45,954 nt of DNA from an uncultured Lachnospiraceae bacterium (GTDB taxonomy: Bacteria > Bacillota > Clostridia > Lachnospirales > Lachnospiraceae), in the NCBI GenBank assembly GCA_902780385.1, contig CACZFF010000039.1, forward strand, positions 1-45,954, written 5' to 3'. The position numbers and the translations under genes are program-made. Shown here piece by piece: positions 24,188 through 32,210 of this stretch. Numbering within the stretch: the stretch's first letter is position 1; every line of letters starts with the position of its first letter. The notes below the pieces were generated by a model. It did not search any database and was not told the DNA's origin. It saw only the letters and a list, made by a program, of their open reading frames with translations.

Positions 24188-24272
24188 TTGAGAAAAGGCC
24201 TTTTAGTCGTTATAATCCTTTTCACTAAAAAGGCACCCGGTAATCAGGACATTTATGCCTGATCGGTTTTTT
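24188..24272 (+). promoter_or_regulatory. Promoter followed at once by a terminator, leader of the LCP gene
   Basis: TTGAGA (24188-24193), 17 bases and TATAAT (24211-24216) form a strong promoter. About 15-50 bases after the expected start lies a terminator: CCG and ATCAGG pair with CCTGAT and CGG (24237-24266), followed by six Ts (24267-24272). The LCP gene starts about 145 bases later, so this looks like an attenuator or a very short RNA. Confidence 0.6.
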
Positions 24273-24417
24273 GCTTTTTTGCGAAACGCGGCATAAAAAC
24301 TGTACGTAAAAAAATACACATTTTACAGTGCTTTACCGATAAAAACCATGTTTTACATCCGTTTTTTTGGGAATAATATTTTTGGAAAATAAATTCAGGG
24401 ACAAAGAAATAAAGAAT

Positions 24418-25896
24418 ATGAATAACAAGAGAAATAACAGAGGATCCCGCGGTCCGGTTCAGGACGGCGGGGCACGATACAGAGACAGAGATGCCTTTTC
24501 CCCGGACTTCGATGAAAATGAAGAGGAGTACTGGGAAGACGAAGAGGACTATGAGGAGTTTGCCCGTTCCATGGACCGTGAATACGGATATGAGGACAGC
24601 CGGCAGAGCAGTGCCCGCAGCGGCAGGACAGGCCGCGCGCAGAACAGCCGAAGCAGCGCAGGCGGCAGCAGCACGGGCGGCAGGCAGCAGGGCCGGGGGG
24701 CAGGCCGCAGCGGGGATAGCCGGGCGCGCTACGGCAGAAGCGGCAATGAATCCTCTCCGGTGAGGAAAACACAGACCCGGAGCCAGGCCGCAGCCGGCGG
24801 AACAGGTGCCCCGGCGCCCAAGAAAAAGCGCAGAAAAAAGAAAAAGGGCATTTTCGCCATTATTCTGCGGCTGATCGTGATCCTTCTTCTTATCGCAGTG
24901 ATCGTGGCGGGCGTTGTTGCCTACAAACTCAAAGATGTGCTTGACGTTCTCGAAATGCAGCGCGTCGATTCCGTGGACCTCGAAGAGGAACTGCGGCAGA
25001 ATATGAATTATCAGGCCAAAAACGACCAGATGATGGATGGATACCTCAATATCGCCCTGTTTGGCGTGGATTCCCGTTCCGGAGACCTTCTGGAGGGAGA
25101 CAACCGAAGCGATACGATCATGATCGCCTCGATCCATCAGAAAACGGGCGAGATCCGTCTGGTCTCTGTGTATCGCGATACGGTCCTGGATGTGGGCGGG
25201 GGCTATTATACTAAGGCCAATACTGCCTATGCCCTGGGCGGCCCCGCGCAGGCCATCAACATGCTCAATCAGAACCTGGATCTGAATATCCTGGATTTTG
25301 TGACGGTCGGATTTGAGGGACTGGCGCATACGATCGATGCACTCGGCGGGATCGAGCTTGAAATCGACGAAGAGGAGCGAGGATATCTCAACCAGTATCT
25401 GCACGATATGCACATTGAACTGGGAACGGACGATACTCCTGTCGAGACGACCGGCACAGTTACAGTCACCGGAATCCAGGCGACGGCCTACAGCAGAATA
25501 CGATACACGGCAGGAGATGATTTCCGCCGCGCAGAGCGTCAGCGTATAGTGCTGGAAAAGACCCTCCAGAAGGCGAAATCCGCATCCCCGACCACGCTGG
25601 TAGACGTAGCCAATAACGTGATCGGAGATATGGCAACTTCCCTTTCCTCCGGTGAGATCGTCAATCTGATCCTCATGGCGTCAAGGCTGGAGCTGAAAGA
25701 TACCGGCGGCATCCCGCAGGAGGATTATAGAAATTTCACCAATATTGAAGCGGGTTCCGCTGTTATGCCCGATACACTCGAGGACAATGCGGTATGGCTC
25801 CACAAATTCCTGTTTAATGACGAGAATTACAGTATTTCCGAAGAAGTGGAGGAGAGAAATAACTGGATGATCTACAACCTGCAGCCTGCTTATTGA
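24418..25896 (+). CDS. LytR-CpsA-Psr (LCP) family cell envelope protein
   Basis: A 492-residue protein. A long charged cytoplasmic N-terminus (acidic DENEEEYWEDEEDYEEF, then Arg/Ser/Gly-rich and Lys-rich) precedes one membrane span (about residues 143-167, IFAIILRLIVILLLIAVIVAG). The extracellular LCP domain follows: LNIALFGVDSR, then NRSDTIMIASI, then LVSVYRDT, and YSRIRYTAGDDFRRAERQR. LCP enzymes transfer teichoic acids or capsule glycans from lipid carriers to peptidoglycan. The low-complexity N-terminus is longer than usual. ATG 24418 was preferred; an earlier in-frame start at 24367 has no better ribosome binding site. Confidence 0.9.
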   Translation: MNNKRNNRGSRGPVQDGGARYRDRDAFSPDFDENEEEYWEDEEDYEEFARSMDREYGYEDSRQSSARSGRTGRAQNSRSSAGGSSTGGRQQGRGAGRSGDSRARYGRSGNESSPVRKTQTRSQAAAGGTGAPAPKKKRRKKKKGIFAIILRLIVILLLIAVIVAGVVAYKLKDVLDVLEMQRVDSVDLEEELRQNMNYQAKNDQMMDGYLNIALFGVDSRSGDLLEGDNRSDTIMIASIHQKTGEIRLVSVYRDTVLDVGGGYYTKANTAYALGGPAQAINMLNQNLDLNILDFVTVGFEGLAHTIDALGGIELEIDEEERGYLNQYLHDMHIELGTDDTPVETTGTVTVTGIQATAYSRIRYTAGDDFRRAERQRIVLEKTLQKAKSASPTTLVDVANNVIGDMATSLSSGEIVNLILMASRLELKDTGGIPQEDYRNFTNIEAGSAVMPDTLEDNAVWLHKFLFNDENYSISEEVEERNNWMIYNLQPAY

Positions 25897-25967
25897 TCTT
25901 AACTCCCCGGAGACCCTGAAACGGGTGCTGACATGCAGAAAAATTGTACAGAACGGAGACAGGCAGA

Positions 25968-26345
25968 ATGGACATCAGAGAATTTTACGACAGGACGGGA
26001 GGCGATTTTGAAGCTGCAATGAAGCGTTTAATGAAGGAAACCCGTGTGGAGAAATTCGTCCGCATGTTCCCCGACGACCCCAGTTACAGAGAACTGGAAT
26101 CGAATCTTGCGCTGAATAATGTGAAGGAAGCGTTTCGGGCTGCACACACGCTTAAGGGTGTGTGTATGAACCTGAGCTTCACGAAGCTTTACAGATCAGT
26201 AAATGAGGTGACAGAGTCTCTTCGCAGCGCAGATCCTGACAAGGCGGAAGATATGGAAAAGGCTGCTGCCGGCATGGAACCGCTTCGGAATGACTATAGG
26301 GAGATCATTGAGGCGATTCAATGTCTTGATCCGCAGCTTTTATAA
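25968..26345 (+). CDS. HPt (histidine phosphotransfer) domain protein
   Basis: A 125-residue helical protein with the HPt phosphoacceptor motif AAHTLKGVCMNL (His at about residue 60) inside a four-helix bundle. It is a stand-alone HPt protein that can relay phosphate between a hybrid kinase and a response regulator. No kinase or regulator gene is next to it. The ATG at 25968 was chosen because ACGGAGACAGGCAG precedes it; the upstream ATG at 25944 lacks a site. Confidence 0.8.
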   Translation: MDIREFYDRTGGDFEAAMKRLMKETRVEKFVRMFPDDPSYRELESNLALNNVKEAFRAAHTLKGVCMNLSFTKLYRSVNEVTESLRSADPDKAEDMEKAAAGMEPLRNDYREIIEAIQCLDPQLL

Positions 26346-26402
26346 ATTTTGATAAATTTAATAAATTCACACTGCAAATCTAAAAAATGCATAAAATCCC
26401 CG

Positions 26403-26430
26403 TTGTGGTTTTGAGAAAACCTGCTACAAT
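26403..26430 (+). promoter_or_regulatory. Predicted mscL promoter
   Basis: TTGTGG (26403-26408), a 16-base spacer and TACAAT (26425-26430) lie about 145 bases before mscL. Confidence 0.5.
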
Positions 26431-26575
26431 ATATGTCGGATGCGGTAAGCATCAGTAGCAATGTATGGCATTTGTGAAAAGGGGATTCTTTCAGCTTCTG
26501 CATAAGACCGCTGCCGGCTTTTTCGGAAACTTTAAAGACAGATCACAATGCCGGATACAGAAAAGAGGTAAACAG

Positions 26576-27007
26576 ATGAAGAGTTTTATGAAGGAGTTTA
26601 AAGAGTTTATCAGCCGCGGCAATGTCATGGATATGGCAGTTGGTATCATCATCGGCGGCGCGTTCACGGCGATCGTCACTTCTCTGGTTGAAGATGTGAT
26701 CAACCCGATCCTGGGCTGCTTCGGCGGCGTGGATTTCAGCAATATTGTGATTCCGCTTGTTGGCGAAGCTTCTCTGAAGATCGGTAACTTCATCAATGCG
26801 ATCATCAATTTCCTGATCATGGCGTTTATCCTGTTCTCGATCATCAAGGCAATGAACCATGCAGCGGACAAGCTGAAAAAGGAAGAGGAGGATGCTCCTC
26901 CCACAACCAAGATGTGCCCTTACTGCAAAAGCGAAGATGTTCCGATCGAGGCAACAAGGTGCCCTCACTGCACTTCCCAGCTCGATGCAGGGCAGCAGGC
27001 AGGCTGA
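26576..27007 (+). CDS. mscL: Large-conductance mechanosensitive channel with C-terminal zinc ribbon
   Basis: A 143-residue MscL that opens under membrane tension to release solutes during osmotic downshock. The N-terminal [23 protein letters not shown] is followed by TM1. The second span is [22 protein letters not shown]. The C-terminal bundle is replaced or extended by a CPYC-x13-CPHC zinc ribbon (about residues 116-135), a variant found in Clostridia. GAGGTAAACAG precedes the ATG at 26576. Confidence 0.93.
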   Translation: MKSFMKEFKEFISRGNVMDMAVGIIIGGAFTAIVTSLVEDVINPILGCFGGVDFSNIVIPLVGEASLKIGNFINAIINFLIMAFILFSIIKAMNHAADKLKKEEEDAPPTTKMCPYCKSEDVPIEATRCPHCTSQLDAGQQAG

Positions 27008-27074
27008 TCGGCAGTATGCCCCCATATATTGATAAAAATAATTGAACGTTCCACAGAGTAAATACTGTGAACAT

Positions 27075-27105
27075 AAAAGGCGGAGGCGGAAACCTCCGCC
27101 TTTTT
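27075..27105 (+). terminator. mscL terminator
   Basis: AAAAGGCGGAGG (27075-27086) pairs with CCTCCGCCTTTT (27093-27104) and ends in a T run. Confidence 0.9.
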
Positions 27106-27241
27106 ATGACACTGTCCCTGCAGAGTATTTTCCGCCTTGAGGGCGGAAGGGCCGTCCCTGCCTGATATACCATTGCCGTCATGCCGGCAGAAAAGGGACC
27201 CTTCATGCATGCAGGGAGGAGGAAAGGATAAGGAAAGCCGG

Positions 27242-28858
27242 ATGCAGGAAAAGCAGGACACAATCAGAGAGTTACCCACGCCGGGAGGCAGTCCGGACCC
27301 GGATGACAGGCACATTCTGCAGTCGCAGCTGGAAGAATATGCCGCAAAGGGTCTTTATCCCTTTCACATGCCGGGACATAAAAGACGCTGTGAGCCCGCC
27401 CCCGGACTTCCCTTTGGCTGGGATGTGACGGAGGTCCCGGGAACGGATGACCTGCATGACGCATCGGGCATTCTGCGGGAGGCCATGGAGCGCACCGCCG
27501 CTCAGTGGGGCGCAGACAGGACCTGGTATCTGGTCAACGGAAGCACCTGCGGCCTTCTGGCGGGCATAAGAGCACTGGCCAGAAGGGGAAGCGAGGTGCT
27601 GTGTGCGAGAAACTGCCACAAAGCCGTCTATCACGCTCTTGAACTTGCCGGCTGCAGGGTACATTGGATCATGCCCCCAATCGACCCCGGGTGGGGAATA
27701 TGCGGCGGGATCAGCGCCCGGCAGATCAAGGATGCGGTCCGCAGACACCCTTCTGTGAGTGCCCTTATCCTGACGAGTCCCACATATGAAGGAGTTTTCT
27801 CGGATATCAGGGGGATCTGCGGGATCTGCCATACCAGGCATATCCCTGTTCTGGTCGATGAGGCACACGGTGCCCATCTGATGCCCATGTCTGAAAAGGA
27901 AGGCTTTCCTGAGGGAGCCCTTGCATGCGGCGCGGATATTGTCGTCCAGAGTCCCCACAAGACCCTGCCCAGCCTCACACAGACCGCTCTTCTGCACCTG
28001 CAGGGGGATCTGGTCGATCCGGAACTTATTGAAGATGAGCTGGATATATTCGAGACAAGCTCTCCCTCATATCCGCTGATGGCTTCACTGGACGGCTGTA
28101 CGGGAATACTTCGGACCCAAGGGGAGGAACTCTTTGCCGGGTGGGCTGCCAGGATCGGCCGCTTTGATGCGGCGGTCCGTCTCCTGCGCAGGATGAGGAT
28201 CCTTCATCACACTCAGCCTCCTGCAGGGGACAGTCCGGTGCAGCAGGATATGTCATCTGCTGTTTATGATCCCGGGAAGATACTGATGGATGCCTCTTCG
28301 ATCGGGATGACAGGCCCTGAACTTGCAGAGGTTCTCAGGAATGACTGGAAAATGGAGACGGAGATGGCACGGGGAAAGCTTGTGCTTGCCATGACAAGTC
28401 TGTGCGACGATGAAGATTCGCTGGACAGGCTTGCCCTTGCCCTGGCCGGGATCGAAAAGGCTGCAGAGGACAGGCAGATACGGGGACTGTCGGATTCGGA
28501 TCCTTTCCCGGAATCTTCGAAGGCTGCAGATTCTGCGGCATCTGAGGCTCCCTCCCATTCTCCAGACAGCAGCAGAGTATGGCCGTCCGGGGTCAGCCGC
28601 GCGCTGGCACAACTAAAGCCCGTCACCGTCTGCACTCTTGCACAGGCCCGCGAACAGGATACCATGCGGATCCCCCTTTCGGACGCTGCCGGAAAAATCT
28701 GTGCCCGGTACCTGTATTTTTATCCTCCGGGGATCCCTTTTCTGGCGCCGGGTGAGCTCATCACAAGAGAGCACCTGCAGCTCCTCGCGGCTGCGCAGCA
28801 GTCCGGCGAGACAGCCTTCCGCTCCACGGACGGGACGATTTTATGTCTGCGGGAATGA
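27242..28858 (+). CDS. Orn/Lys/Arg decarboxylase-family PLP enzyme
   Basis: A 538-residue fold-type I PLP protein of the short (non-wing-domain) Orn/Lys/Arg decarboxylase family. FHMPGHKRR near the N-terminus, VNGSTCGLLAG, VDEAHGAHL (cofactor Asp) and the PLP lysine in SPHKTLPSLTQ are clear. The C-terminal domain contains FYPPGIPFLAPGE. It probably decarboxylates lysine, arginine or ornithine to a polyamine; the exact substrate is not readable. A Ser/Ala/Pro-rich insertion lies near residues 410-445. Homologues often sit next to tmk or holB, but that is not so here. Start at ATG 27242. Confidence 0.85.
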   Translation: MQEKQDTIRELPTPGGSPDPDDRHILQSQLEEYAAKGLYPFHMPGHKRRCEPAPGLPFGWDVTEVPGTDDLHDASGILREAMERTAAQWGADRTWYLVNGSTCGLLAGIRALARRGSEVLCARNCHKAVYHALELAGCRVHWIMPPIDPGWGICGGISARQIKDAVRRHPSVSALILTSPTYEGVFSDIRGICGICHTRHIPVLVDEAHGAHLMPMSEKEGFPEGALACGADIVVQSPHKTLPSLTQTALLHLQGDLVDPELIEDELDIFETSSPSYPLMASLDGCTGILRTQGEELFAGWAARIGRFDAAVRLLRRMRILHHTQPPAGDSPVQQDMSSAVYDPGKILMDASSIGMTGPELAEVLRNDWKMETEMARGKLVLAMTSLCDDEDSLDRLALALAGIEKAAEDRQIRGLSDSDPFPESSKAADSAASEAPSHSPDSSRVWPSGVSRALAQLKPVTVCTLAQAREQDTMRIPLSDAAGKICARYLYFYPPGIPFLAPGELITREHLQLLAAAQQSGETAFRSTDGTILCLRE

Positions 28859-28875
28859 TGGGGGATACAGGTCGG

Positions 28876-28920
28876 GAGACAGCGGGAGACAGGGGACGGT
28901 TCTGTGTCTCCCGCTGTCTC
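28876..28920. repeat. REP-like perfect hairpin with GGGGACGGTTC loop
   Basis: GAGACAGCGGGAGACA (28876-28891) and TGTCTCCCGCTGTCTC (28905-28920) form a perfect 16-bp stem around GGGGACGGTTCTG. From memory, GGGGACGGTTC-type loops are common in Firmicutes REP elements linked to REP-associated Y1 transposases. No transposase is nearby and no T run follows. Confidence 0.6.
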
Positions 28921-28928
28921 TCAAGGCG

Positions 28929-28957
28929 TTGACTTTTATCCTCGTTATCCATATAAT
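28929..28957 (+). promoter_or_regulatory. SCIFF locus promoter
   Basis: TTGACT (28929-28934), a 17-base spacer and TATAAT (28952-28957) form a strong promoter about 100 bases before the SCIFF peptide gene. Confidence 0.75.
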
Positions 28958-29060
28958 AAACCAAGGTATAGGTCCGTTTTACGCCAGGACTCATACGTGT
29001 TTAAAAACATAAGAAACAAAGACTACAATTATAGAATTGCATTTCAGAAAGGAATTGATC

Positions 29061-29210
29061 ATGAAACATATCGTGACTCTGAATACCCGTGATATGGCTA
29101 AGAGTGCTGTCAAGGGCGGCTGCGGCGAGTGCCAGACTTCCTGCCAGAGCGCATGCAAGACCAGCTGCGGCGTTGCAAACCAGCCCTGTGAGAACAAGGA
29201 CGCTGAATGA
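29061..29210 (+). CDS. scfA: SCIFF ranthipeptide precursor (six Cys in forty-five)
   Basis: A 49-residue peptide, MKHIVTLNTRDMAKSAVKGG followed by a core with six cysteines (Cys21, 24, 28, 32, 36, 43) in the SCIFF arrangement CGECQTSCQSACKTSC. SCIFF peptides are near-universal in Clostridia. Their partner radical SAM enzyme installs thioether bonds from Cys to a non-alpha carbon (ranthipeptide class), and a role in quorum-type signalling has been proposed. AAAGGA lies seven bases before the ATG. The maturase gene follows 214 bases downstream, with a GGCCATGC/GCATGGCTC-type hairpin (29273-29301) between. Confidence 0.95.
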   Translation: MKHIVTLNTRDMAKSAVKGGCGECQTSCQSACKTSCGVANQPCENKDAE

Positions 29211-29424
29211 TTTCGCGCATAAATCGCGGTCATTACGGCATGTTTAATGTATTCTGAACAAACGCATACTATGGGCCATGCACTCGTCGAGCGCATGGCT
29301 CATTGCGCGTGAAGAGATAAAAAGTTCAAATAATCGCGGTCACAGTGTACACACTCGTAAGGGCTCACTGAGCATATTCCCGGGGGTGGACAGAATGTGA
29401 CTGATCACAAAGCAGAAAAACAAT

Positions 29425-30816
29425 ATGATTCATCAATATAAACTCAATGGATACAACATTGTCCTCGATATCAACAGCGGCAGCATCCATGTCCCGGACC
29501 CGCTCGCATATGAGGCGATCCGCCTGATCGACGAGAGCGCCGGACAAAAAAGCGATGAGGAGATCGGAAGGGAACTTCTGCATATTTTTTCCGGGCAGGG
29601 TGTCACGCAGGAGGAGATTCAGGAGACCCTGGACGATATCAGGGAGCTCCGTGCACAGGGAAAGCTTTTTTCCGAAGAGACATTTGCGGACAAGGCCTTT
29701 GACCTCAAAAAGCGCAATACAGTGATCAAGGCGCTCTGTCTTCTGGTCGCCCACACATGCAATCTCAACTGCAATTACTGTTTTGCCGCCCAGGGAAATT
29801 TCCTGGGCCAGCACGGGCTGATGTCATTCGAGACCGGAAAGCGCGCCCTGGATTTTCTGGTGGAAAATTCCGGTATGCGCAGAAATCTGGAAGTTGACTT
29901 TTTCGGCGGAGAGCCGCTGATGAACTTCCAGGTCTGCAAGGATCTGGTCGCCTATGCCCGCTCGATCGAGCAGGAGAAAAAGAAAAATTTCCGTTTTACG
30001 CTGACTACCAATGGGATCGGTGTGACAGATGAGGTCATAGAATGGGCCAATAAAGAATGCCATAATGTCGTACTCAGTCTCGACGGCCGCAAGGAAGTCA
30101 ACGACCGCTTCCGCAGGGATTATACCGGCCGCGGCAGTTACGACAGGATCGTTCCCAATTTCAAAAAGTTTGTTGAGAAGCGCGGGGGAAAGGGCTATTA
30201 CATGCGCGGTACCTTCACCCACTTCAACACCGATTTTACAAATGATATCTTCCACATGGCGGATGATCTGGGATTTGCGGAACTGTCCATGGAGCCGGTG
30301 GTCGCTGACCCGGACAGCCCTTCCGCACTGAAGGAGGAGGATCTTCCCGTAATCTTTGAGCAGTATGAGATCCTTGCCAAAGATATGCTTCGCCGTGAGC
30401 GCGAAGGAAAGCCCATCACCTTCTACCATTACATGCTCGATCTGGAGCACGGCCCCTGCATCTACAAACGTATTTCCGGATGCGGCTCGGGCACGGAGTA
30501 TCTCGCCGTGACGGCATCCGGCGATCTCTATCCCTGCCACCAGTTTGTCAATGATCCGGAATACAAAATGGGGGATATCTGGAAAGGCGTCACCAACACG
30601 GAACTGCGTGATTCCTTTAAACTCTGTAATGTCTACTCAAGGCCCGAGTGCGCGGACTGCTGGGCAAAGCTCTACTGCGCAGGCGGCTGTGCTGCCAATG
30701 CCTACCACGCCGCGGGCGATATTCACGGCACCTACCGGATGGGCTGTGATATCTTCAAAAAGCGGATAGAGTGCGCGCTGATGATCAAAGTGGCCCAGGC
30801 CATGGAAGGAAACTGA
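29425..30816 (+). CDS. scfB: SCIFF radical SAM maturase (thioether-forming, SPASM)
   Basis: A 463-residue enzyme. Residues about 1-90 form a peptide-recognition (RRE-like) domain. The radical SAM motif is C112-NLN-C116-NY-C119, with FFGGEPLMNF after it. The C-terminal SPASM domain has many Cys (ISGCGSGTEY, LYPCHQF, PECADCWAKLYCAGGCAAN, MGCDIF) for two auxiliary [4Fe-4S] clusters. It installs thioether crosslinks on the SCIFF peptide encoded upstream. The ribosome binding site before 29425 is weak. Length and order match the family. Confidence 0.95.
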   Translation: MIHQYKLNGYNIVLDINSGSIHVPDPLAYEAIRLIDESAGQKSDEEIGRELLHIFSGQGVTQEEIQETLDDIRELRAQGKLFSEETFADKAFDLKKRNTVIKALCLLVAHTCNLNCNYCFAAQGNFLGQHGLMSFETGKRALDFLVENSGMRRNLEVDFFGGEPLMNFQVCKDLVAYARSIEQEKKKNFRFTLTTNGIGVTDEVIEWANKECHNVVLSLDGRKEVNDRFRRDYTGRGSYDRIVPNFKKFVEKRGGKGYYMRGTFTHFNTDFTNDIFHMADDLGFAELSMEPVVADPDSPSALKEEDLPVIFEQYEILAKDMLRREREGKPITFYHYMLDLEHGPCIYKRISGCGSGTEYLAVTASGDLYPCHQFVNDPEYKMGDIWKGVTNTELRDSFKLCNVYSRPECADCWAKLYCAGGCAANAYHAAGDIHGTYRMGCDIFKKRIECALMIKVAQAMEGN

Positions 30817-30833
30817 TCCTGCAGGGCTCAGCA

Positions 30834-31091
30834 TCAGCATTTGGGGAATTCCTCCTCCAGATTGGTCACGCCGCAGATGAAATCGACGCTCACATTGAGG
30901 AGTCTGGCCAGACAGAGGAACTCTTCGATGTGCATCACGGATTTCCCGCGTTCGTATTCCGAGTAGGTCTGCTGTGTGATTCCCATATAGGCAGCGACCT
31001 CTTTCTGGGTGAGATGATTGTTCTTCCTGTAGCGAGCGATACGTGCCAGGACAAAAGCGGGGTAAGGGAGTGTTCTTTCTGCATGCGCCAA
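30834..31091 (-). CDS. XRE-family HTH regulator
   Basis: An 85-residue single-domain regulator with a classic XRE helix-turn-helix: LARIARYRKNNHLTQKEVAAY, split as helices 1-2, then GITQQTYSEYERGKSVMHIE and LLNVSVDFICGVT. TTG at 31091 was chosen as start because AAAGGAG ends eight bases upstream; the frame upstream (to 31124) is unlikely to be translated. It converges on scfB, with 17 bases between the stops. The target is unknown. It may report on the SCIFF locus only by proximity. Confidence 0.8.
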   Translation of the reverse strand: MAHAERTLPYPAFVLARIARYRKNNHLTQKEVAAYMGITQQTYSEYERGKSVMHIEEFLCLARLLNVSVDFICGVTNLEEEFPKC

Positions 31092-31241
31092 TTGGTAAGC
31101 TCCTTTACAGTATGTGCTGCACAATGCTGAAAATGTTATTACCTGACCATCATAGCAGATATGTTAAAAAATATCAAATATGAAATGCATATATTCAAGT
31201 ACATACACAATATAATGATGTAGAAAGACGGGCATAATCAG

Positions 31242-32045
31242 ATGCGAAACCGGGAAGATGAATCCCTGTTTGCCGGGAGGATCAGAGATCTGGCAAGGCA
31301 GGCGGAGCAAAACGGATATGTGACACATACGGGTTTTCTTTCCCTTTCCGAGCAGTCTTCTGCCTCGTCGGTGCTTGCCGGGCCCGATATCCCGCAGAGC
31401 GGAAAGCGCGGCGTGTTTTTCGGCGGAACAGAAGAGGCGGACAGAAAGGTCCTCTTTTTCCTGCCCTCTTATGTGTCAGAGGAGGACCTGCGAATGCAGG
31501 AGGAAGCGGGCGAGGGTATCCTGTCCTGCCTGAAAGTACAGGTGCGGGGCGCCCGTTTCACGAAGGAGATCAGTCACAGGGACTGCCTGGGAGCACTGAT
31601 GCATCTGGGGATCGGGCGTGAACAGATCGGGGACATCCTCCTGGAAAAGGACGGGACCTGCGCCTGGGTCTTTGTCCTGGGCGGTATGGCGGAGCATATA
31701 TGCCGGGAACTGACGACGATCGGGCGCGCCCATGTGAATGTTGAGACCGCGGCGCCATCGGCATGCACTGCCCGTCCTGTGCTCGTTTCCAGAAACGGCA
31801 GCATAGCCTCAGTCCGGATCGACAGCCTGGTCGCCATGGTCTTCCGCATTTCACGCTCTGCAGCACAGGAACTCGTGGCGAGGGAGGAAGTATTCGCAGA
31901 CGGTAGGACAGTGACATCGTCGTCTTTTTCACCTCCTGCCGGAAGCAGGATCTCCGTCCGCGGCCACGGGAAATTTATCTTTGAGGGAGAAGAGAAAACC
32001 ACGAAGAAGGGACGGATTTTCGTCCGGACGAGTGTTTTTTCCTGA
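31242..32045 (+). CDS. ylmH: YlmH-like S4-domain RNA-binding protein
   Basis: A 267-residue protein with the YlmH layout: a N-terminal domain (GVFFGGTEEADRKVLFFLPSY, broken here), a middle domain with HRDCLGALMHLGIGREQIGDI, and a C-terminal S4 RNA-binding domain (SLVAMVFRISRSAAQELV, then SRISVRGHGKFIFEG). In Bacillus, YlmH (RqcP2-like) acts in ribosome-associated quality control. In many Firmicutes it lies in the division/ylm cluster, which is not present here. Start at ATG 31242. Confidence 0.88.
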   Translation: MRNREDESLFAGRIRDLARQAEQNGYVTHTGFLSLSEQSSASSVLAGPDIPQSGKRGVFFGGTEEADRKVLFFLPSYVSEEDLRMQEEAGEGILSCLKVQVRGARFTKEISHRDCLGALMHLGIGREQIGDILLEKDGTCAWVFVLGGMAEHICRELTTIGRAHVNVETAAPSACTARPVLVSRNGSIASVRIDSLVAMVFRISRSAAQELVAREEVFADGRTVTSSSFSPPAGSRISVRGHGKFIFEGEEKTTKKGRIFVRTSVFS

Positions 32046-32071
32046 AATCGCAAAAGCAGGCGGCGCATTCT

Positions 32072-32084
32072 TGTGACTTAAGTC
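32072..32084. repeat. Palindromic motif shared with the tnpB-end hairpin
   Basis: GACTTAAGTCGTG, including the palindrome GACTTAAGTC, repeats the core of the hairpin at 73-85. It lies between ylmH and the pyrophosphorylase gene. It may be a remnant of a related transposon end or a coincidence. Confidence 0.3.
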
Positions 32085-32210
32085 GTGCACCAGCTTTATT
32101 ATTGAATAGATAAACAAAATGATATTGCAAACAGGACAGTTATAGTAAAGCAGAAGAAAAAAAGGAAAGGAGGAAGGCGCCGGTACTTACCGCCGGCAGC
32201 CGAAGAGATC

